Source: Sulfidibacter corallicola (GTDB lineage: Bacteria > Acidobacteriota > Holophagae > Acanthopleuribacterales > Acanthopleuribacteraceae). From it: a stretch of DNA of 64,000 bases. Positions 26,300 through 35,881 of the stretch are shown here, piece by piece. The notes beneath the pieces were generated by a model. It was not told where the DNA came from, ran no database searches, and worked only from the letters and a program-made list of their open reading frames with translations. Location of the stretch: assembly GCF_017498545.1 (NCBI RefSeq), contig NZ_CP071793.1, forward strand, positions 5,419,001-5,483,000, given 5' to 3'. Positions within the stretch are counted from its first letter, which is position 1. Each line of letters starts with the position of its first letter. Made by a program: the position numbers and the translations under genes.

Positions 26300-27196
26300 T
26301 CACCCCACTTGGCACTTGCGGTGCTGTGCCCGCTTCTCGGCTCGGCGCCGAAGCACGTAGCCCGAGACGTCCAGGATCATGATGCTGGAAATGAAGAGCG
26401 CGGCCAGGATCTCGCGCGGCGTCAGCGAATCGCCGATGACCCAGCCGCCCAGGATGCCGTAGACCACTTCCAACGAAAACATCAACCCCACGATGGGGGC
26501 GGCCAGCACCCGCAGGCTCGCGGTATACAGCGCGTAGGCCAAACCCGTGCACAAGAAGCCGAGAATCAGGGCGTATACCCAGCCTTCGGCGTTCACCGGG
26601 GCCCAGGGTTCTTCGATCATGAACAGCGTCAGGGGAATCGCGCCCAACATCTGCAGGGCGCTCAGCAGGACCGGCGATTCGTTTTGCACCCAAACCCGGT
26701 TGCACAACACGAGCACCGCGAAAATGGCGAACGCGAACACCGAATAGGCGACACCGGCAACCAGATCGGGATGATTCACGCCTCCGCCGCTGCCGAGGAT
26801 CAGGAACCCCACCGCGCTGAAGCCCATGGCGATCATGGCGCGCCGCGAGAGTCGCTCTTTCAGCACCAGTCGGGCGGCACCCGCCACGAACAACGGTTCG
26901 ATGCCGATCATGGCGCTGCCCAGCATGACGCCCAGCAGTTCGATCGACCGGAAAAAGGCGAACCAGTGAACGCTCAAGATGAAGCCGAGACCCAAAAACA
27001 ACAAGCAGATGCGGGCACTGGGAAGACGCTTGCCGGAACTGAACAGCCAGATCAGAACCAGGACCAGGCCACCGATGGTGACGCGATAGGAGGTCGTGTG
27101 CCACGGCGCGAATCCGGACACTTCCGCAAAGACGGCGGCCAGGCCCATGAACAGGATGGCGACGTGTGCCGAAAGCAGGGCGCGGGTTTCGCTCAC
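26300..27196 (-). CDS. EamA/DMT-family transporter
   Basis: 298 residues from a GTG. About ten membrane helices in two EamA repeats: the first from residue 8 (LSAHVAILFMGLAAVFAEV), the second from about 150 (LVAGVAYSVFAFAIFAVLVL). Typical features are the short loops, the SIELLGVMLGSAMIGIEPLF segment and the C-terminal LEVVYGILGGWVIGD with a basic tail (RRRAEKRAQHRK) in the cytoplasm. Family members export amino acids, nucleotides or metabolites across the inner membrane, but the substrate cannot be predicted here. It shares its strand with queG (gap 76 bases). Confidence 0.88.
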   Translation of the reverse strand: MSETRALLSAHVAILFMGLAAVFAEVSGFAPWHTTSYRVTIGGLVLVLIWLFSSGKRLPSARICLLFLGLGFILSVHWFAFFRSIELLGVMLGSAMIGIEPLFVAGAARLVLKERLSRRAMIAMGFSAVGFLILGSGGGVNHPDLVAGVAYSVFAFAIFAVLVLCNRVWVQNESPVLLSALQMLGAIPLTLFMIEEPWAPVNAEGWVYALILGFLCTGLAYALYTASLRVLAAPIVGLMFSLEVVYGILGGWVIGDSLTPREILAALFISSIMILDVSGYVLRRRAEKRAQHRKCQVG

Positions 27197-27274
27197 GGGG
27201 CACTCGGTCGGCGGGATCGACCCGGTGGGAGCGCCTTGCGGCTTGCCGTTGGGGATCCCGGTCGCATGGTCGGG

Positions 27275-27787
27275 TCAGATGCTGATGTGGGGCATGGCGC
27301 GCAAGATACGCTCCCCCAATAGTTTGAGTGCGGTCAGTGTGTGGCCTGCCGCTTCCTTTGCATCCTCGGCCTCACTGAAAATTTTGGCGGCTTCGCTGGC
27401 CGCCACGGAAAGGTAACTGCCCACCGAGTCGGCCTGACGGGCGCGTTCGATGTGCTCGACCAACTTCTCTTCTTCGCCCGTGTGAAGCCACAGGTCGTGG
27501 GTAACCGGATCGCCGTAGACCATGATGTTCATGTAGTCTTTGTCGCGGATTTCCAGGAGCGGCGTATTGGTGGCCGAGTTCATGAGCGGTGATTGGACGA
27601 CCGAATAGCGCTCGTTGTCGTTCCAGATGCGCATTTCCAGGTCCCCCAGGCCGGAGATCGACTGGACGATGCGCTCCAGCTCACCCTTGGGATACAGGGT
27701 GCCGTGTCCTTCGGGGCATACCCAGCAGTGGAAGATCTGGTGTTTGACGTGGTTGAGCGGCGTCAAGCATTCGGGACAAAGCTTCAC
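27275..27787 (-). CDS. zinc-ribbon protein of unknown function
   Basis: 170 residues. The N-terminus carries a zinc ribbon with C4-x2-C7 and C21-x2-C24, followed by HGTLYPKGEL as in TFIIB-like small zinc fingers. The rest is acidic and mainly helical, with VYGDPVTHDLWLHTGEEEKL and an Ala-rich C-terminal helix. No enzymatic motif was seen. It is probably cytoplasmic and could bind nucleic acid or protein. It lies upstream of the EamA gene on the same strand. Confidence 0.72.
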   Translation of the reverse strand: MKLCPECLTPLNHVKHQIFHCWVCPEGHGTLYPKGELERIVQSISGLGDLEMRIWNDNERYSVVQSPLMNSATNTPLLEIRDKDYMNIMVYGDPVTHDLWLHTGEEEKLVEHIERARQADSVGSYLSVAASEAAKIFSEAEDAKEAAGHTLTALKLLGERILRAMPHISI

Positions 27788-28013
27788 GAATCACCTCCGG
27801 AGCCGGGGCCATACCTTTTTGGAGTCGACTAACCATATCAGTGTGGTAGTCGAGTTTCCAGTGATTTGTGTGGGGAGGACCGCCCCCTTGTCGCCATGCG
27901 AGCGAGGGACGCGGTGCGTCGAATTTCGGCCTGGGACCGGGAGGGCTCGGCGGCGGAAACCCGTCCCGCGACCTTTTTGGGTGGATCTCGAGGCGGATCG
28001 ATCGGATTGGTGC

Positions 28014-28865
28014 TCAGACGCCGGTGGCGACCGGGCGACTGGGGTCGGTGATCCATTCGCTCCACGAACCCACGTACAGTTTGCCGAGCGGGAGCCCGGT
28101 GTGGGCCATCGCCAGGAGGTTGTGGGCCGCGGTCACGCCCGAGCCGCAGTAGCAGATGCTCTGGTGCGAGGGCGTGCCGTTCAGGGTGTTCTCCAGGTTG
28201 AGTCGGAGCTGGTCCGCCGGCAGGAAGCACTGGCACTCGTCCAGGTTCGTGGCGAACGGGAAGTTCATGGCGCCGGGAATGTGGCCCGCGACGGGATCGA
28301 TCGGTTCTGCCTCGCCGGCATAGCGGGCCGGGCCACGGGCGTCGAGGATGCGCCAGTCTCCCGATTCGATGGCCCTGCGGACATCTTCCACGTCGGCGAT
28401 CAGCTCGGATTGCGGGGTGCCGGTGAAATTGCCCAGCGGTGGTTTGGGTTCTTCGCCGGTACTGATGGGACGGCCTTCCGCCAGCCAGCGTTGCCAGCCG
28501 CCGTCCAGCACCGAAACCGTTTCGTGGCCGAGCCAGTGCATCAGCCACCAGAGCCGCGCCGCGATGGCACCGCCCACGTCGTCGTAGGCCACGACCCGCG
28601 TTTCGCGGTTGATGCCCCAGGCGCGGCAGGTGGCGACGAAGTCCTTGACCTTCGGCAGGGGATGGCGTCCGGTCACGCCGGGAACGATCCGGCCGGAGAG
28701 GTCGCGGTCCAGATGGGCGTAGCGTGCGCCGAGGATGTGCTCCGCAAGGTAGTCGTGAAAGCCGCGCTTGGGATGCTGCAGCGAGAACCGGCAGTCGATG
28801 AACATCCAATCGCCGTGGAAGTCGTTGGCGACGTCTTCGGGAGTCAAAATCACGTGGTGTGTCAT
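28014..28865 (-). CDS. sulfurtransferase with two rhodanese domains
   Basis: 283 residues, the usual length of SseA/thiosulfate sulfurtransferases. The N-terminal, inactive domain has WMFIDCRFSLQHP and VLDGGWQRWLAEG. The C-terminal domain has LDARGPARYAGE, HIPGAMNFPF and the active loop CGSGVTA with the catalytic Cys at about 240. The loop fits 3-mercaptopyruvate sulfurtransferases (CGSGVTA) better than thiosulfate enzymes (CRxGxT). The enzyme moves sulfane sulfur from 3-mercaptopyruvate to an acceptor in the cytoplasm. It seems monocistronic. Confidence 0.92.
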   Translation of the reverse strand: MTHHVILTPEDVANDFHGDWMFIDCRFSLQHPKRGFHDYLAEHILGARYAHLDRDLSGRIVPGVTGRHPLPKVKDFVATCRAWGINRETRVVAYDDVGGAIAARLWWLMHWLGHETVSVLDGGWQRWLAEGRPISTGEEPKPPLGNFTGTPQSELIADVEDVRRAIESGDWRILDARGPARYAGEAEPIDPVAGHIPGAMNFPFATNLDECQCFLPADQLRLNLENTLNGTPSHQSICYCGSGVTAAHNLLAMAHTGLPLGKLYVGSWSEWITDPSRPVATGV

Positions 28866-29272
28866 ACGCCGGAACCTCCAAACCAGATTCGGCCGGAAAA
28901 ACGAGGGACCTGATTCACCTGCCGATACCGTTGTGAAGCGTGGGCCAATTCATCCCCGACGGCAACGGGAAAGGGCTTCGCGATGGGATGTGGGATGCGG
29001 GTGTAACACGGGTGTAACACGGGTGTAACACGGGGTAACACGAGAAAAACAAATGGAGAGGCTCGACCGTCATCGGCTCGTTGGGGAGCTCGGACGAAGG
29101 TGTGGCCATACTGCATTGAATTCCTCGAGAGATTGTCCTTCCTCATATTAAATCACAGCCGCGTGAAAATTCCTCACCTCTTGCTCACAGAAACCTCGGC
29201 AACCCCGGTGCCCTCGTGGCCTTTGGGGAGAGGCGGCATGTCGTTTCGGATTTATCCTCGGTCATGGACGCT
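28866..29272. other. gene-free interval with an 11-base tandem repeat
   Basis: 407 bases between two minus-strand genes. Apart from the GGGTGTAACAC repeat (28999-29041) nothing was recognised. Short plus-strand frames here have no ribosome site and run into the antisense of the sirtuin gene. Confidence 0.5.
28999..29041. repeat. 11-base tandem repeat, three full copies plus one partial
   Basis: GGGTGTAACAC is repeated exactly at 28999, 29010 and 29021, followed by the partial copy GGGGTAACAC (29032-29041). It could be an iteron-like binding site or slipped-strand expansion. It lies more than 130 bases beyond the sulfurtransferase start. Confidence 0.85.
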
Positions 29273-30022
29273 TCACGTGGGCCAGGTCTTTTCCAACAGG
29301 GCCGGCAACACCTCGCCGGCGGGGCCGCGCAGCACGAACGAAACGGCGGAGGAATGCGGGGTCTCGCCCGGATTGACCTCGACCGTCAGGCCGCCTCGGC
29401 GCAGGGTTTCGCCGATCAGCGAGGCGGCCGGGAAGACGAGCGAACTGGTGCCCACCGAAAAAAAGATGTCGCATTCGCCCGCGGCCATGGCGGCATGTGC
29501 CAGCACACCCGGCGGCAGCATTTCGCCGAACCACACCACATCGGGCCGCAACAGGCTGTGGGTTGCCGGACAGCGCGGCGGGACCTCGCCGTCGTCGGGC
29601 CACTCCTCGACGATTTGGTTGTCGTCGAAACGCTTGGTCCGGAAGATGTTGCCGTGGAGTTCCAGGATGTTCTCGCTGCCCGCTCTCTGGTGGAGCCCGT
29701 CCACGTTCTGGGTGACCAGCGTGAGTTTGGGAACCCGCTCGGCGAGGGTGACCAGCGCCCGGTGGCCCGGGTTGGGTTCGGCCCGCGCGACCAGCTCGCG
29801 GCGCCAGGCGTACCATTCCCACACCAGCTTCGGATCGCGCTGAAACGCTTCGGGTGTCGCCAGGTCCTCGGGTCGGTAGCGAGCCCAGAGCCCGGTCTGG
29901 GCATCGCGAAAGGTGGGAATCCCGCTTTCCGCGCTTATCCCCGCTCCGGTCAGGACCACCACGTGGTTTGCCGCGCGCAGTTTGTCGATCAGGCCGTTCG
30001 GGATTTCGAGGGTATCTACCAT
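29273..30022 (-). CDS. Sir2-family NAD-dependent protein deacylase (CobB-like) with lost zinc ligands
   Basis: 249 residues from the ATG at 30022, which opens just before the Rossmann strand; the frame is open further upstream without good signals. The NAD site is intact: LTGAGISAESGIPTFRDA, TQNVDGLHQRAG and the catalytic His in LELHGNIF. The Tyr-x-x-Arg pair (YAWR) of desuccinylase-type class III sirtuins is present. The zinc module is not: where the family has two Cys-x2-Cys pairs, this protein reads FRTKRFDDNQIVEEW and PPRCPATHSLLRPD, leaving one Cys of four. GTSSLVFPA follows normally. It probably still binds NAD; stability or substrate choice may differ. Confidence 0.88.
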   Translation of the reverse strand: MVDTLEIPNGLIDKLRAANHVVVLTGAGISAESGIPTFRDAQTGLWARYRPEDLATPEAFQRDPKLVWEWYAWRRELVARAEPNPGHRALVTLAERVPKLTLVTQNVDGLHQRAGSENILELHGNIFRTKRFDDNQIVEEWPDDGEVPPRCPATHSLLRPDVVWFGEMLPPGVLAHAAMAAGECDIFFSVGTSSLVFPAASLIGETLRRGGLTVEVNPGETPHSSAVSFVLRGPAGEVLPALLEKTWPT

Positions 30023-30405
30023 GCCCGCCTTCTTTTTCGAATGGAATGCCGTTCGCGTTTTTGGATATTGTACCGCGAGTTGCCCGATCCCACATCCGCG
30101 ATGAACGAGCCCGTGATCCAGGCCTCGATCCGGGCCAGATTTTGGTTCCGTGGTCACCTCAGTCCCTGTAAGATGAGGAAGCGCAAAGCACGATGGGAAG
30201 GGCCCATCGCGGAAGGTTCGGCACGAGGTCACGGCGCGTCCTGTCGGGCGCCGACATCCATGGCGGCACGACCGCCCCTCGGTGAATTCGATCCTCGAAC
30301 GTCACGTGGCCTCGCCGCCGAAACGAGGCAGTTGCATGAGCGCCCAGGGGCGCGGGAAGGGGTGCGGTACGGAACCGCGCCAAATCAGTCTGAGACGGGG
30401 GAATC
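30023..30405. other. divergent promoter interval between sirtuin gene and tdh
   Basis: 383 bases. It must carry promoters for both divergent genes, but no convincing -35/-10 pair was found. A TAAGAT hexamer at 30169-30174 lacks a properly spaced -35. No RNA gene was recognised. Confidence 0.4.
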
Positions 30406-31410
30406 ATGGCTGACGTATTGATCACCGGAGCCAACGGTGAAATAGGTCATAGTTTGATCCAATACCTGGCCGAAGAGGGCCGCTATCAAGTGGTGGGTTG
30501 CGATCTTCGCGAGCCGAGCGCCGCGCTTTCGCGGTTGTGTTCGCGTTTTTACACCGGCGACATTCTCGATTCGGACCTGATCGCGGAAATCCACGCAAAT
30601 CATTGTTTCGACAAAGTTTTTCACCTGGCCGGCCTGCTTTCGAGTAGCGGTGAACGCGATCCGTATCTCGCCCACGACGTCAACGTGAACGGATCGATCA
30701 ACATCATGAAGATGGCTCAGGAAGATGCCAATCGGACCCACAAGCCGGTGGTCTTCGTGTTCACCAGTTCCATCGCGGTCTACGGCCTGCAGCAGGCGGA
30801 ACGGCCCGAACTGGCGGTACGCGAACACGAACACCTGGCTCCGGCGACCATGTACGGCATCAACAAGCTCTACATCGAGCAACTGGGCCGCTATTTCGGG
30901 GTACTCAACAAGCCCATGGAAGAAGCGCGCATGGTCAACCTCGACTTTCGCTGCCTGCGGTTTCCGGGCGTGATCAGTGCCGAGACGGTTCCCTCGGGCG
31001 GCACCAGCGATTTCGGGCCCGAGATGCTGCACGCCGCCGCTTCCGGGCAGCGCTACGACTGTTTCGTGAAGCCGGAGACGCGGTTGCCGTTCATGGTGAT
31101 GCAGGACGCGGTCAAGGCGCTGCTGGATCTGTCGCGGGCCTCGCGCGATCGCCTGACCCAGCAGGTCTACAACGTCAACGCCTTTTCGGTCACCGCGGCC
31201 GAGATTCGCGATCAGGTCCTGCGGGCTTTTCCCGGGGCCGATATCGGTTTCGATCCGACGGCCTACCGTCAGGCGATCGTCGACGGCTGGCCGCGCGACG
31301 TGGACGACAGCCCGGCCCGCAACGATTGGGGTTGGGAACCGGACTATCCGCTGGAACGCGCCTTCGACGATTTGCTGGTGCCGGCGGTGAAACGCCGGTA
31401 CGGGTCCTGA
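30406..31410 (+). CDS. L-threonine 3-dehydrogenase, SDR type
   Basis: 334 residues. An extended short-chain dehydrogenase with the NAD motif TGANGEIGHSLI near the N-terminus and the catalytic Tyr-x3-Lys in MYGINK; FTSSIAVYG supplies the Ser/Thr. The segment FPGVISAETVPSGGTSDFGP followed by FVKPETRLPFMVMQDAVKAL is characteristic of NAD-dependent threonine dehydrogenases of this fold rather than UDP-sugar epimerases. It would oxidise threonine to 2-amino-3-ketobutyrate. No kbl (ligase) gene is adjacent. The transcript ends at a strong terminator 42 bases downstream. Confidence 0.88.
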   Translation: MADVLITGANGEIGHSLIQYLAEEGRYQVVGCDLREPSAALSRLCSRFYTGDILDSDLIAEIHANHCFDKVFHLAGLLSSSGERDPYLAHDVNVNGSINIMKMAQEDANRTHKPVVFVFTSSIAVYGLQQAERPELAVREHEHLAPATMYGINKLYIEQLGRYFGVLNKPMEEARMVNLDFRCLRFPGVISAETVPSGGTSDFGPEMLHAAASGQRYDCFVKPETRLPFMVMQDAVKALLDLSRASRDRLTQQVYNVNAFSVTAAEIRDQVLRAFPGADIGFDPTAYRQAIVDGWPRDVDDSPARNDWGWEPDYPLERAFDDLLVPAVKRRYGS

Positions 31411-31451
31411 CGGAGACTGTGGGGTTCGCGACGAGAGGGCCCTGAAACGCG

Positions 31452-31480
31452 AAAAACCCGGCGTATCGCCGGGTTTTTTT
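31452..31480 (+). terminator. rho-independent terminator after tdh
   Basis: Stem AACCCGGCG / CGCCGGGTT with loop TAT, followed by a run of seven T. An A-run precedes the stem, so it may also work on the other strand. Confidence 0.9.
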
Positions 31481-31586
31481 GTCCCTCTTGAACGAACTAT
31501 GGAAACAGGTTGAGTCTCATAGAGCCGCGTCCGAAACCCCGTTGCGGCGAGACCGCAACGTCGTCACGTTTTCCGGAACGCGTAGG

Positions 31587-32288
31587 TTATTTATCCTGGC
31601 AACCCTCGCCGAGGCAAAGGGATACGCCATAGATAACGGTTTTATTGGTGTTGGGAATACGATAGACAATCTTCGCGCTTGAAGTCAGCGCATCCTGAGG
31701 TTGCTCGGCGAAGAAATAGTTGTCGGCTTGAACGGAATCGCATTGGGTGCAGGAACGCGCCTTTTCCTGACGGCTTTCCCGTTCGCCTTTTCGATAGGCA
31801 ATAAAGGTTTCGGTTTCCCCATGGGCGAGCAACGCCCCCGACGACATGGTATTGGCATATGCCCGGGCGACCTTCTTGTACAGGTCGATCGAGGTGCGAA
31901 CCACGAACTCGACCTCCACGTTCTTGGCGCCACCGCCGTTGTCGTTTTTCAGGGCTCCTTTCTTGACCAACTCCGCAACTTTTTCATCGATCATTTCCTT
32001 GGAAAACTCGTTCACCATGAATTTGACCTTGTCGGGATCCTTGGTGATGAGTCTGCCAACCAGATGCTCATTGCCGTCATCGTCCAACAGCCCCAAAAAG
32101 GTGTTGAAGATGACGTCCTGCCCCTCGAGGCTTTTGACATTGGCATCTTTGATCTTCATCATGCCGGACCCATCAACGGTAATGATGAGGTCGGCAACCG
32201 CCGCATCAACTTTCTCATCGAAGTAGGCGCTTTGGGCAGCCGCAAACATAGAGCAGCAAAATAGGGATACCAAAAGCACAAATCTCAA
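31587..32288 (-). CDS. exported hypothetical protein
   Basis: 233 residues. The start is TTG at 32288, placed by GGAGG six bases upstream; a GTG nine bases later is possible. The signal peptide is clear (RFVLLVSLFCCSMFAAAQS). The mature protein is rich in Lys and Asp, with a Gly-rich linker (NDNGGGAKN) and two cysteine pairs near the C-terminus (SCTQC and CLGEGC) that may form disulfides. No family recognised. It faces tdh across a terminator and is divergent from the SusC gene, so it may share regulation with that pair, but this is only positional. Confidence 0.65.
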   Translation of the reverse strand: MRFVLLVSLFCCSMFAAAQSAYFDEKVDAAVADLIITVDGSGMMKIKDANVKSLEGQDVIFNTFLGLLDDDGNEHLVGRLITKDPDKVKFMVNEFSKEMIDEKVAELVKKGALKNDNGGGAKNVEVEFVVRTSIDLYKKVARAYANTMSSGALLAHGETETFIAYRKGERESRQEKARSCTQCDSVQADNYFFAEQPQDALTSSAKIVYRIPNTNKTVIYGVSLCLGEGCQDK

Positions 32289-32904
32289 GAACGGCCTCCG
32301 GAGATATGATTGCGTCCGTTATGCGGGGGACAGGTCGACTATATTTTCAAAACCCTTGCAGGTCAACACCTAATCCATAGCCACGCGGTCGATCGAAGCG
32401 TCGTTTCCCGTTTGATTTTCGGGGTTTGCGATCTTCCGGCTCGGGGGGTCCGGACCCTGCCGGGGCGCTCGGTATCGGCCCTGCGCAAATCTTTCCGCGA
32501 TGGCTCCCGATTGTCGTCCGCCATGGCCCGACCGAACGGGTGTGTCAATCTAACCGCTTTTGCCCGAGCCACTTGGGGTGGCGTTTCGATCTGGTGGCCG
32601 ACCACGGTTTCTCTTGACAATTGTATAAAATTCACTATTGTAAGAGCATTCTTTTAGCCCCTTTCACATTCAGTCCAAATTTCTGATCTACATCCATTAT
32701 TCCTGTCGAATGCATTCACTTGATGATCCTCAAGGGCTGCCTTGTGCAGTTCGACGACCGTCCCGGCAGATTCGATCCGTACCGCGTTCATTTTCTGCAC
32801 CTATATCCGTGCATTCATGCTCAGGACGGATTCCGCAGGCCTCGGTCTGCTTCTCTATTGGATCCAAAGCCCAACATGCTAAGCACTTTCATAAGGAGAC
32901 ATTA
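32289..32904. other. 616-base regulatory interval upstream of the SusC-like gene
   Basis: No gene supported. The 3' half is AT-richer than its surroundings and carries a good promoter (32614-32641) and a long untranslated leader. The leader from 32642 to 32904 has no recognised riboswitch, although its length of about 260 bases would allow one. The SusC frame stays open through part of it, but translation there is not signal-like. Confidence 0.55.
32614..32641 (+). promoter_or_regulatory. sigma70-type promoter for the SusC/SusD-like operon
   Basis: A perfect -35 hexamer TTGACA (32614-32619), 16-base spacer, and -10 TATTGT (32636-32641) in a locally AT-rich stretch. It points at the SusC-like gene. 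Confidence 0.6.
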
Positions 32905-35868
32905 ATGCGACTGCGAGTCATATCTCTATGGGCCGTCGTGTTTCTGTGGGTATCGCCGCTGCTTCTGGCGCAAAACCTATCCGTGACCGGCACGGTCACG
33001 GATGGGGCTACCGGTGATCCCCTACCCGGCGCGACGATCGTCGCGGTGGGCACGACCTACTCGACCGTCAGCGATGGAGAGGGAAAATTCGCGTTGACGG
33101 TTCCCAGTTCCAACGAGGCAACCATTCGCGTAACCTTCGTGGGATATCAAAATTTCGAACAGCAAATCAGTGGCCCCGCGGCCAACCTGGACGTCCAACT
33201 CAAGGCGGAAGCGCTCAACCTGTCTGAGGAAATGGTCGTCACCGGTTTTGCGACCTCGGTCAAACGGGCCAACCTTGCCAACTCGGTAGCCACGATTTCA
33301 CAAGAGGAAATCTCCCGGGTGCCGGTCCAAACCGTGGACGGAGCCCTCAGCGGCAAGTTCACCGGGGTGACCGTACGCGAGAACTCCGGCGCTCCCGGCG
33401 GCGGTATCTCGGTCAAACTGCGCGGGGTTTCCACCATCAACGGTTCCAGCCAACCACTGTACGTCGTCGACGGGGTGATCGTCAGCAACATGGCGATCCA
33501 ATCCGGAACCAACTTCGTTTCCGAGGCGGCATCCGCAGGCAGTAGCACGCCCCAGGACAACCCCACCAACCGCATCGCCGACCTGAACCCCGAAGACATC
33601 GAGTCGATCGAGGTCCTGAAGGGGCCCAGTGCCGCGGCGATCTACGGTTCGAAAGCGTCCAACGGCGTTATCCTGATCACCACCAAGCGCGGCCGTGCCG
33701 GGGAAACCCGCTACAACTTCAGCGCGAAGTTCGGTCAGCGTTCGATTTCCAACAAGCTGGGACAGCGGGTGTACACGCGCGACACCGCGTATTCGCTGGG
33801 CCAGGCCCAGGGCGAGTTTTTCGATTCCGTGGCCCGTGCCGACGGCACCTACGAGTTGATCGATTACGAAGAGGAAATGTACGGCAACGACGGGGCCATA
33901 CAGGAGTACAACTTCAGCACCAGCGGTGGTGGCGACAAGACCACGTTTTTCATTTCGGGTTCGTCACTCGACGACGAAGGCATCATCGAACGCACCGGAT
34001 ATCGCAAGAACGGTTTCCGCGTCAACCTCGACCATCGTTTTTCGCCGACCCTGCGCGTCAGTGCCAGCACCAACTTCGTGAAGTCCACCTCCGATCGCGG
34101 CTTGACCAATAACGAGAACCGCGGCGGCGTCACCTTCGGTGTCGCACTTTCTTCCACGCCCAACTTCGTGGACCTGCGCCCCGATGCCGACGGCAACTAC
34201 CCCAACAACCCGTTCGCGGCTTCCAACCCCTTGGAAACCCGTGACAAGATGCTGAACCGCGAAACGGTGCAGCGCACCGTGGGTTCCTTCAAACTGGATT
34301 GGGAGATCCTGTCCACCGCGACCCAGACCTTGGATTTCAGCATCCTCGCGGGTTACGACTTCTTCTCCCAGGAAAACGATTCCCTGTTCACGCCGGACCT
34401 TCAGTTCGAAGAGGACAAGAGCAACGGGCTGCCCGGCACCACCGTCCAGAAAACCACCGATGCCGACAACGGCAACCTCTACTTCAACCTGACCCACACC
34501 TTCATCGCCAGCTCCGGAACCCTGTTCAAGACGTCCGGCGGTCTTCAATTCGAGGAAACCTCATCCAACGAGCGCCTGATCGTCGGTGAAGGGCTGTTCC
34601 CCAACCAGGCCAACTTCGATACGGCCGCCAACATCAGCTTCGTCGAACAACGGCAGCTCGAGCAGCGCGATCGCGGTTTCTTCATTCAGGAAGAGATCAC
34701 CTTCGGCGACGCGATCTACGTGGTTGCGGGGATTCGCAGCGATTCCAGCAGCAACAACGGCGACGAGGACAAGTTTTACACCTTCCCCAAAGGTGCCGTT
34801 TCCGTTCGTCTTTCCGAATACGACTTCTGGGAGGGCGTCAAGGACGTCTTCAACGAATTCAAGGTTCGCGTGGCCTGGGGCCGCACCGGTAACCTGCCTG
34901 AATTCGGCAGAAAGTATTCCTCTTTCGAAACGGTCAACATCGATGGTAGCGGTGGTTTGCTGGTCGGCACCACGCGCGGCAACCCCAACATCGAACCGGA
35001 AACGTCCACCGAGTTGGAAATCGGCTTCGACGCCGGGATCAAGGACAACATGGCGACCTTCGAGGTCTCCTACTTCAACCAGGACATCGACGACCTGATC
35101 ATGCTCCAGGAGCTTCCGCCTTCTTCCGGCTTCCAGATCGAGGCCATCAACGGCGGCGCCATGGAAACCGAGGGGATCGAAGCGGCCCTGGCCATCAATC
35201 CCATCAACACCGAAGAGATGGAATGGACCGCTCGCTTGAACTACTACACCTTCGAATCGACCATCACGCGCTTGGACGTGCCGGCCTTTACGGTTGCCGG
35301 TGGCGGCTTCGCACCGGTATTGGGTGAATTCTTCATCGAAGAGGGCGAATCGGCGACCCAGATCAAAGGCATCGAAAACGGCGAGTTCATCAAGCTTGGC
35401 GACGAAACGCCGGACTTCCAGTTGTCCTGGGACAACTACTTCAAATACCGGGAATGGTCGTTGAGCTGGCTGCTCGACTGGAAAGAGGGCGGCGATGCCA
35501 TCAACCTGACCTTCCTTCTCTCCGACGGTGCCGGCACCACCCACGATCTCGACACCCCCGAGGGGGCTGCCCGGGCCGCTGCGTTCGGCACCACCACCAG
35601 CCAGTTGATCGAAGACGCGGGTTACTTCAAGCTTCGCGAGCTGCGTCTGCAATACGAGCTTCCCAGGCAGCGCCTCAAGAGCATGTTCAACGGTCGGGTC
35701 TCCAACATTCGCTTGGCCTTGACCGGGCGTAACCTCTGGACCAGTACGGACTACTCGAGTTACGACCCCGAGGTCAGCAACTTCGGCAACCGTTCCATCG
35801 GTTCGATCGAGGTCACGCCCTTCCCGTCGTCCAAGTCGTTCTACTTCACCGTTTCCGCGGGCATGTGA
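32905..35868 (+). CDS. SusC/RagA-type TonB-dependent outer membrane receptor
   Basis: 987 residues; AAGGAGA precedes the ATG, and a signal peptide ends PLLLAQ. Residues about 25-105 form a carboxypeptidase-D-like domain (TGTVTDGATGDPLPGATIVA, then VTFVGY). The plug follows, with the SusC hallmark QPLYVVDGVIVSN and the EDIESIEVLKGPSAAAIYG and LITTKRGRAG motifs. The remaining 700 residues form the 22-strand barrel and end in an aromatic-poor strand FYFTVSAGM. SusC/SusD pairs import glycans or peptides with TonB energy. The SusD-like gene follows after 13 bases. Such pairs are typical of Bacteroidota; elsewhere they are less common, so transfer is possible though composition matches the neighbours. 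Confidence 0.95.
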   Translation: MRLRVISLWAVVFLWVSPLLLAQNLSVTGTVTDGATGDPLPGATIVAVGTTYSTVSDGEGKFALTVPSSNEATIRVTFVGYQNFEQQISGPAANLDVQLKAEALNLSEEMVVTGFATSVKRANLANSVATISQEEISRVPVQTVDGALSGKFTGVTVRENSGAPGGGISVKLRGVSTINGSSQPLYVVDGVIVSNMAIQSGTNFVSEAASAGSSTPQDNPTNRIADLNPEDIESIEVLKGPSAAAIYGSKASNGVILITTKRGRAGETRYNFSAKFGQRSISNKLGQRVYTRDTAYSLGQAQGEFFDSVARADGTYELIDYEEEMYGNDGAIQEYNFSTSGGGDKTTFFISGSSLDDEGIIERTGYRKNGFRVNLDHRFSPTLRVSASTNFVKSTSDRGLTNNENRGGVTFGVALSSTPNFVDLRPDADGNYPNNPFAASNPLETRDKMLNRETVQRTVGSFKLDWEILSTATQTLDFSILAGYDFFSQENDSLFTPDLQFEEDKSNGLPGTTVQKTTDADNGNLYFNLTHTFIASSGTLFKTSGGLQFEETSSNERLIVGEGLFPNQANFDTAANISFVEQRQLEQRDRGFFIQEEITFGDAIYVVAGIRSDSSSNNGDEDKFYTFPKGAVSVRLSEYDFWEGVKDVFNEFKVRVAWGRTGNLPEFGRKYSSFETVNIDGSGGLLVGTTRGNPNIEPETSTELEIGFDAGIKDNMATFEVSYFNQDIDDLIMLQELPPSSGFQIEAINGGAMETEGIEAALAINPINTEEMEWTARLNYYTFESTITRLDVPAFTVAGGGFAPVLGEFFIEEGESATQIKGIENGEFIKLGDETPDFQLSWDNYFKYREWSLSWLLDWKEGGDAINLTFLLSDGAGTTHDLDTPEGAARAAAFGTTTSQLIEDAGYFKLRELRLQYELPRQRLKSMFNGRVSNIRLALTGRNLWTSTDYSSYDPEVSNFGNRSIGSIEVTPFPSSKSFYFTVSAGM

Positions 35869-35881
35869 GGAGGTTTGATCC

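Noticed and set aside
28999..29041. CRISPR-like array
   Set aside because: The units are 11 bases and directly adjacent with no spacers; there are no cas genes.
32710..32904. Upstream extension of the SusC-like gene
   Set aside because: The signal peptide starts at the ATG at 32905, which has AAGGAGA; the extension would bury it.
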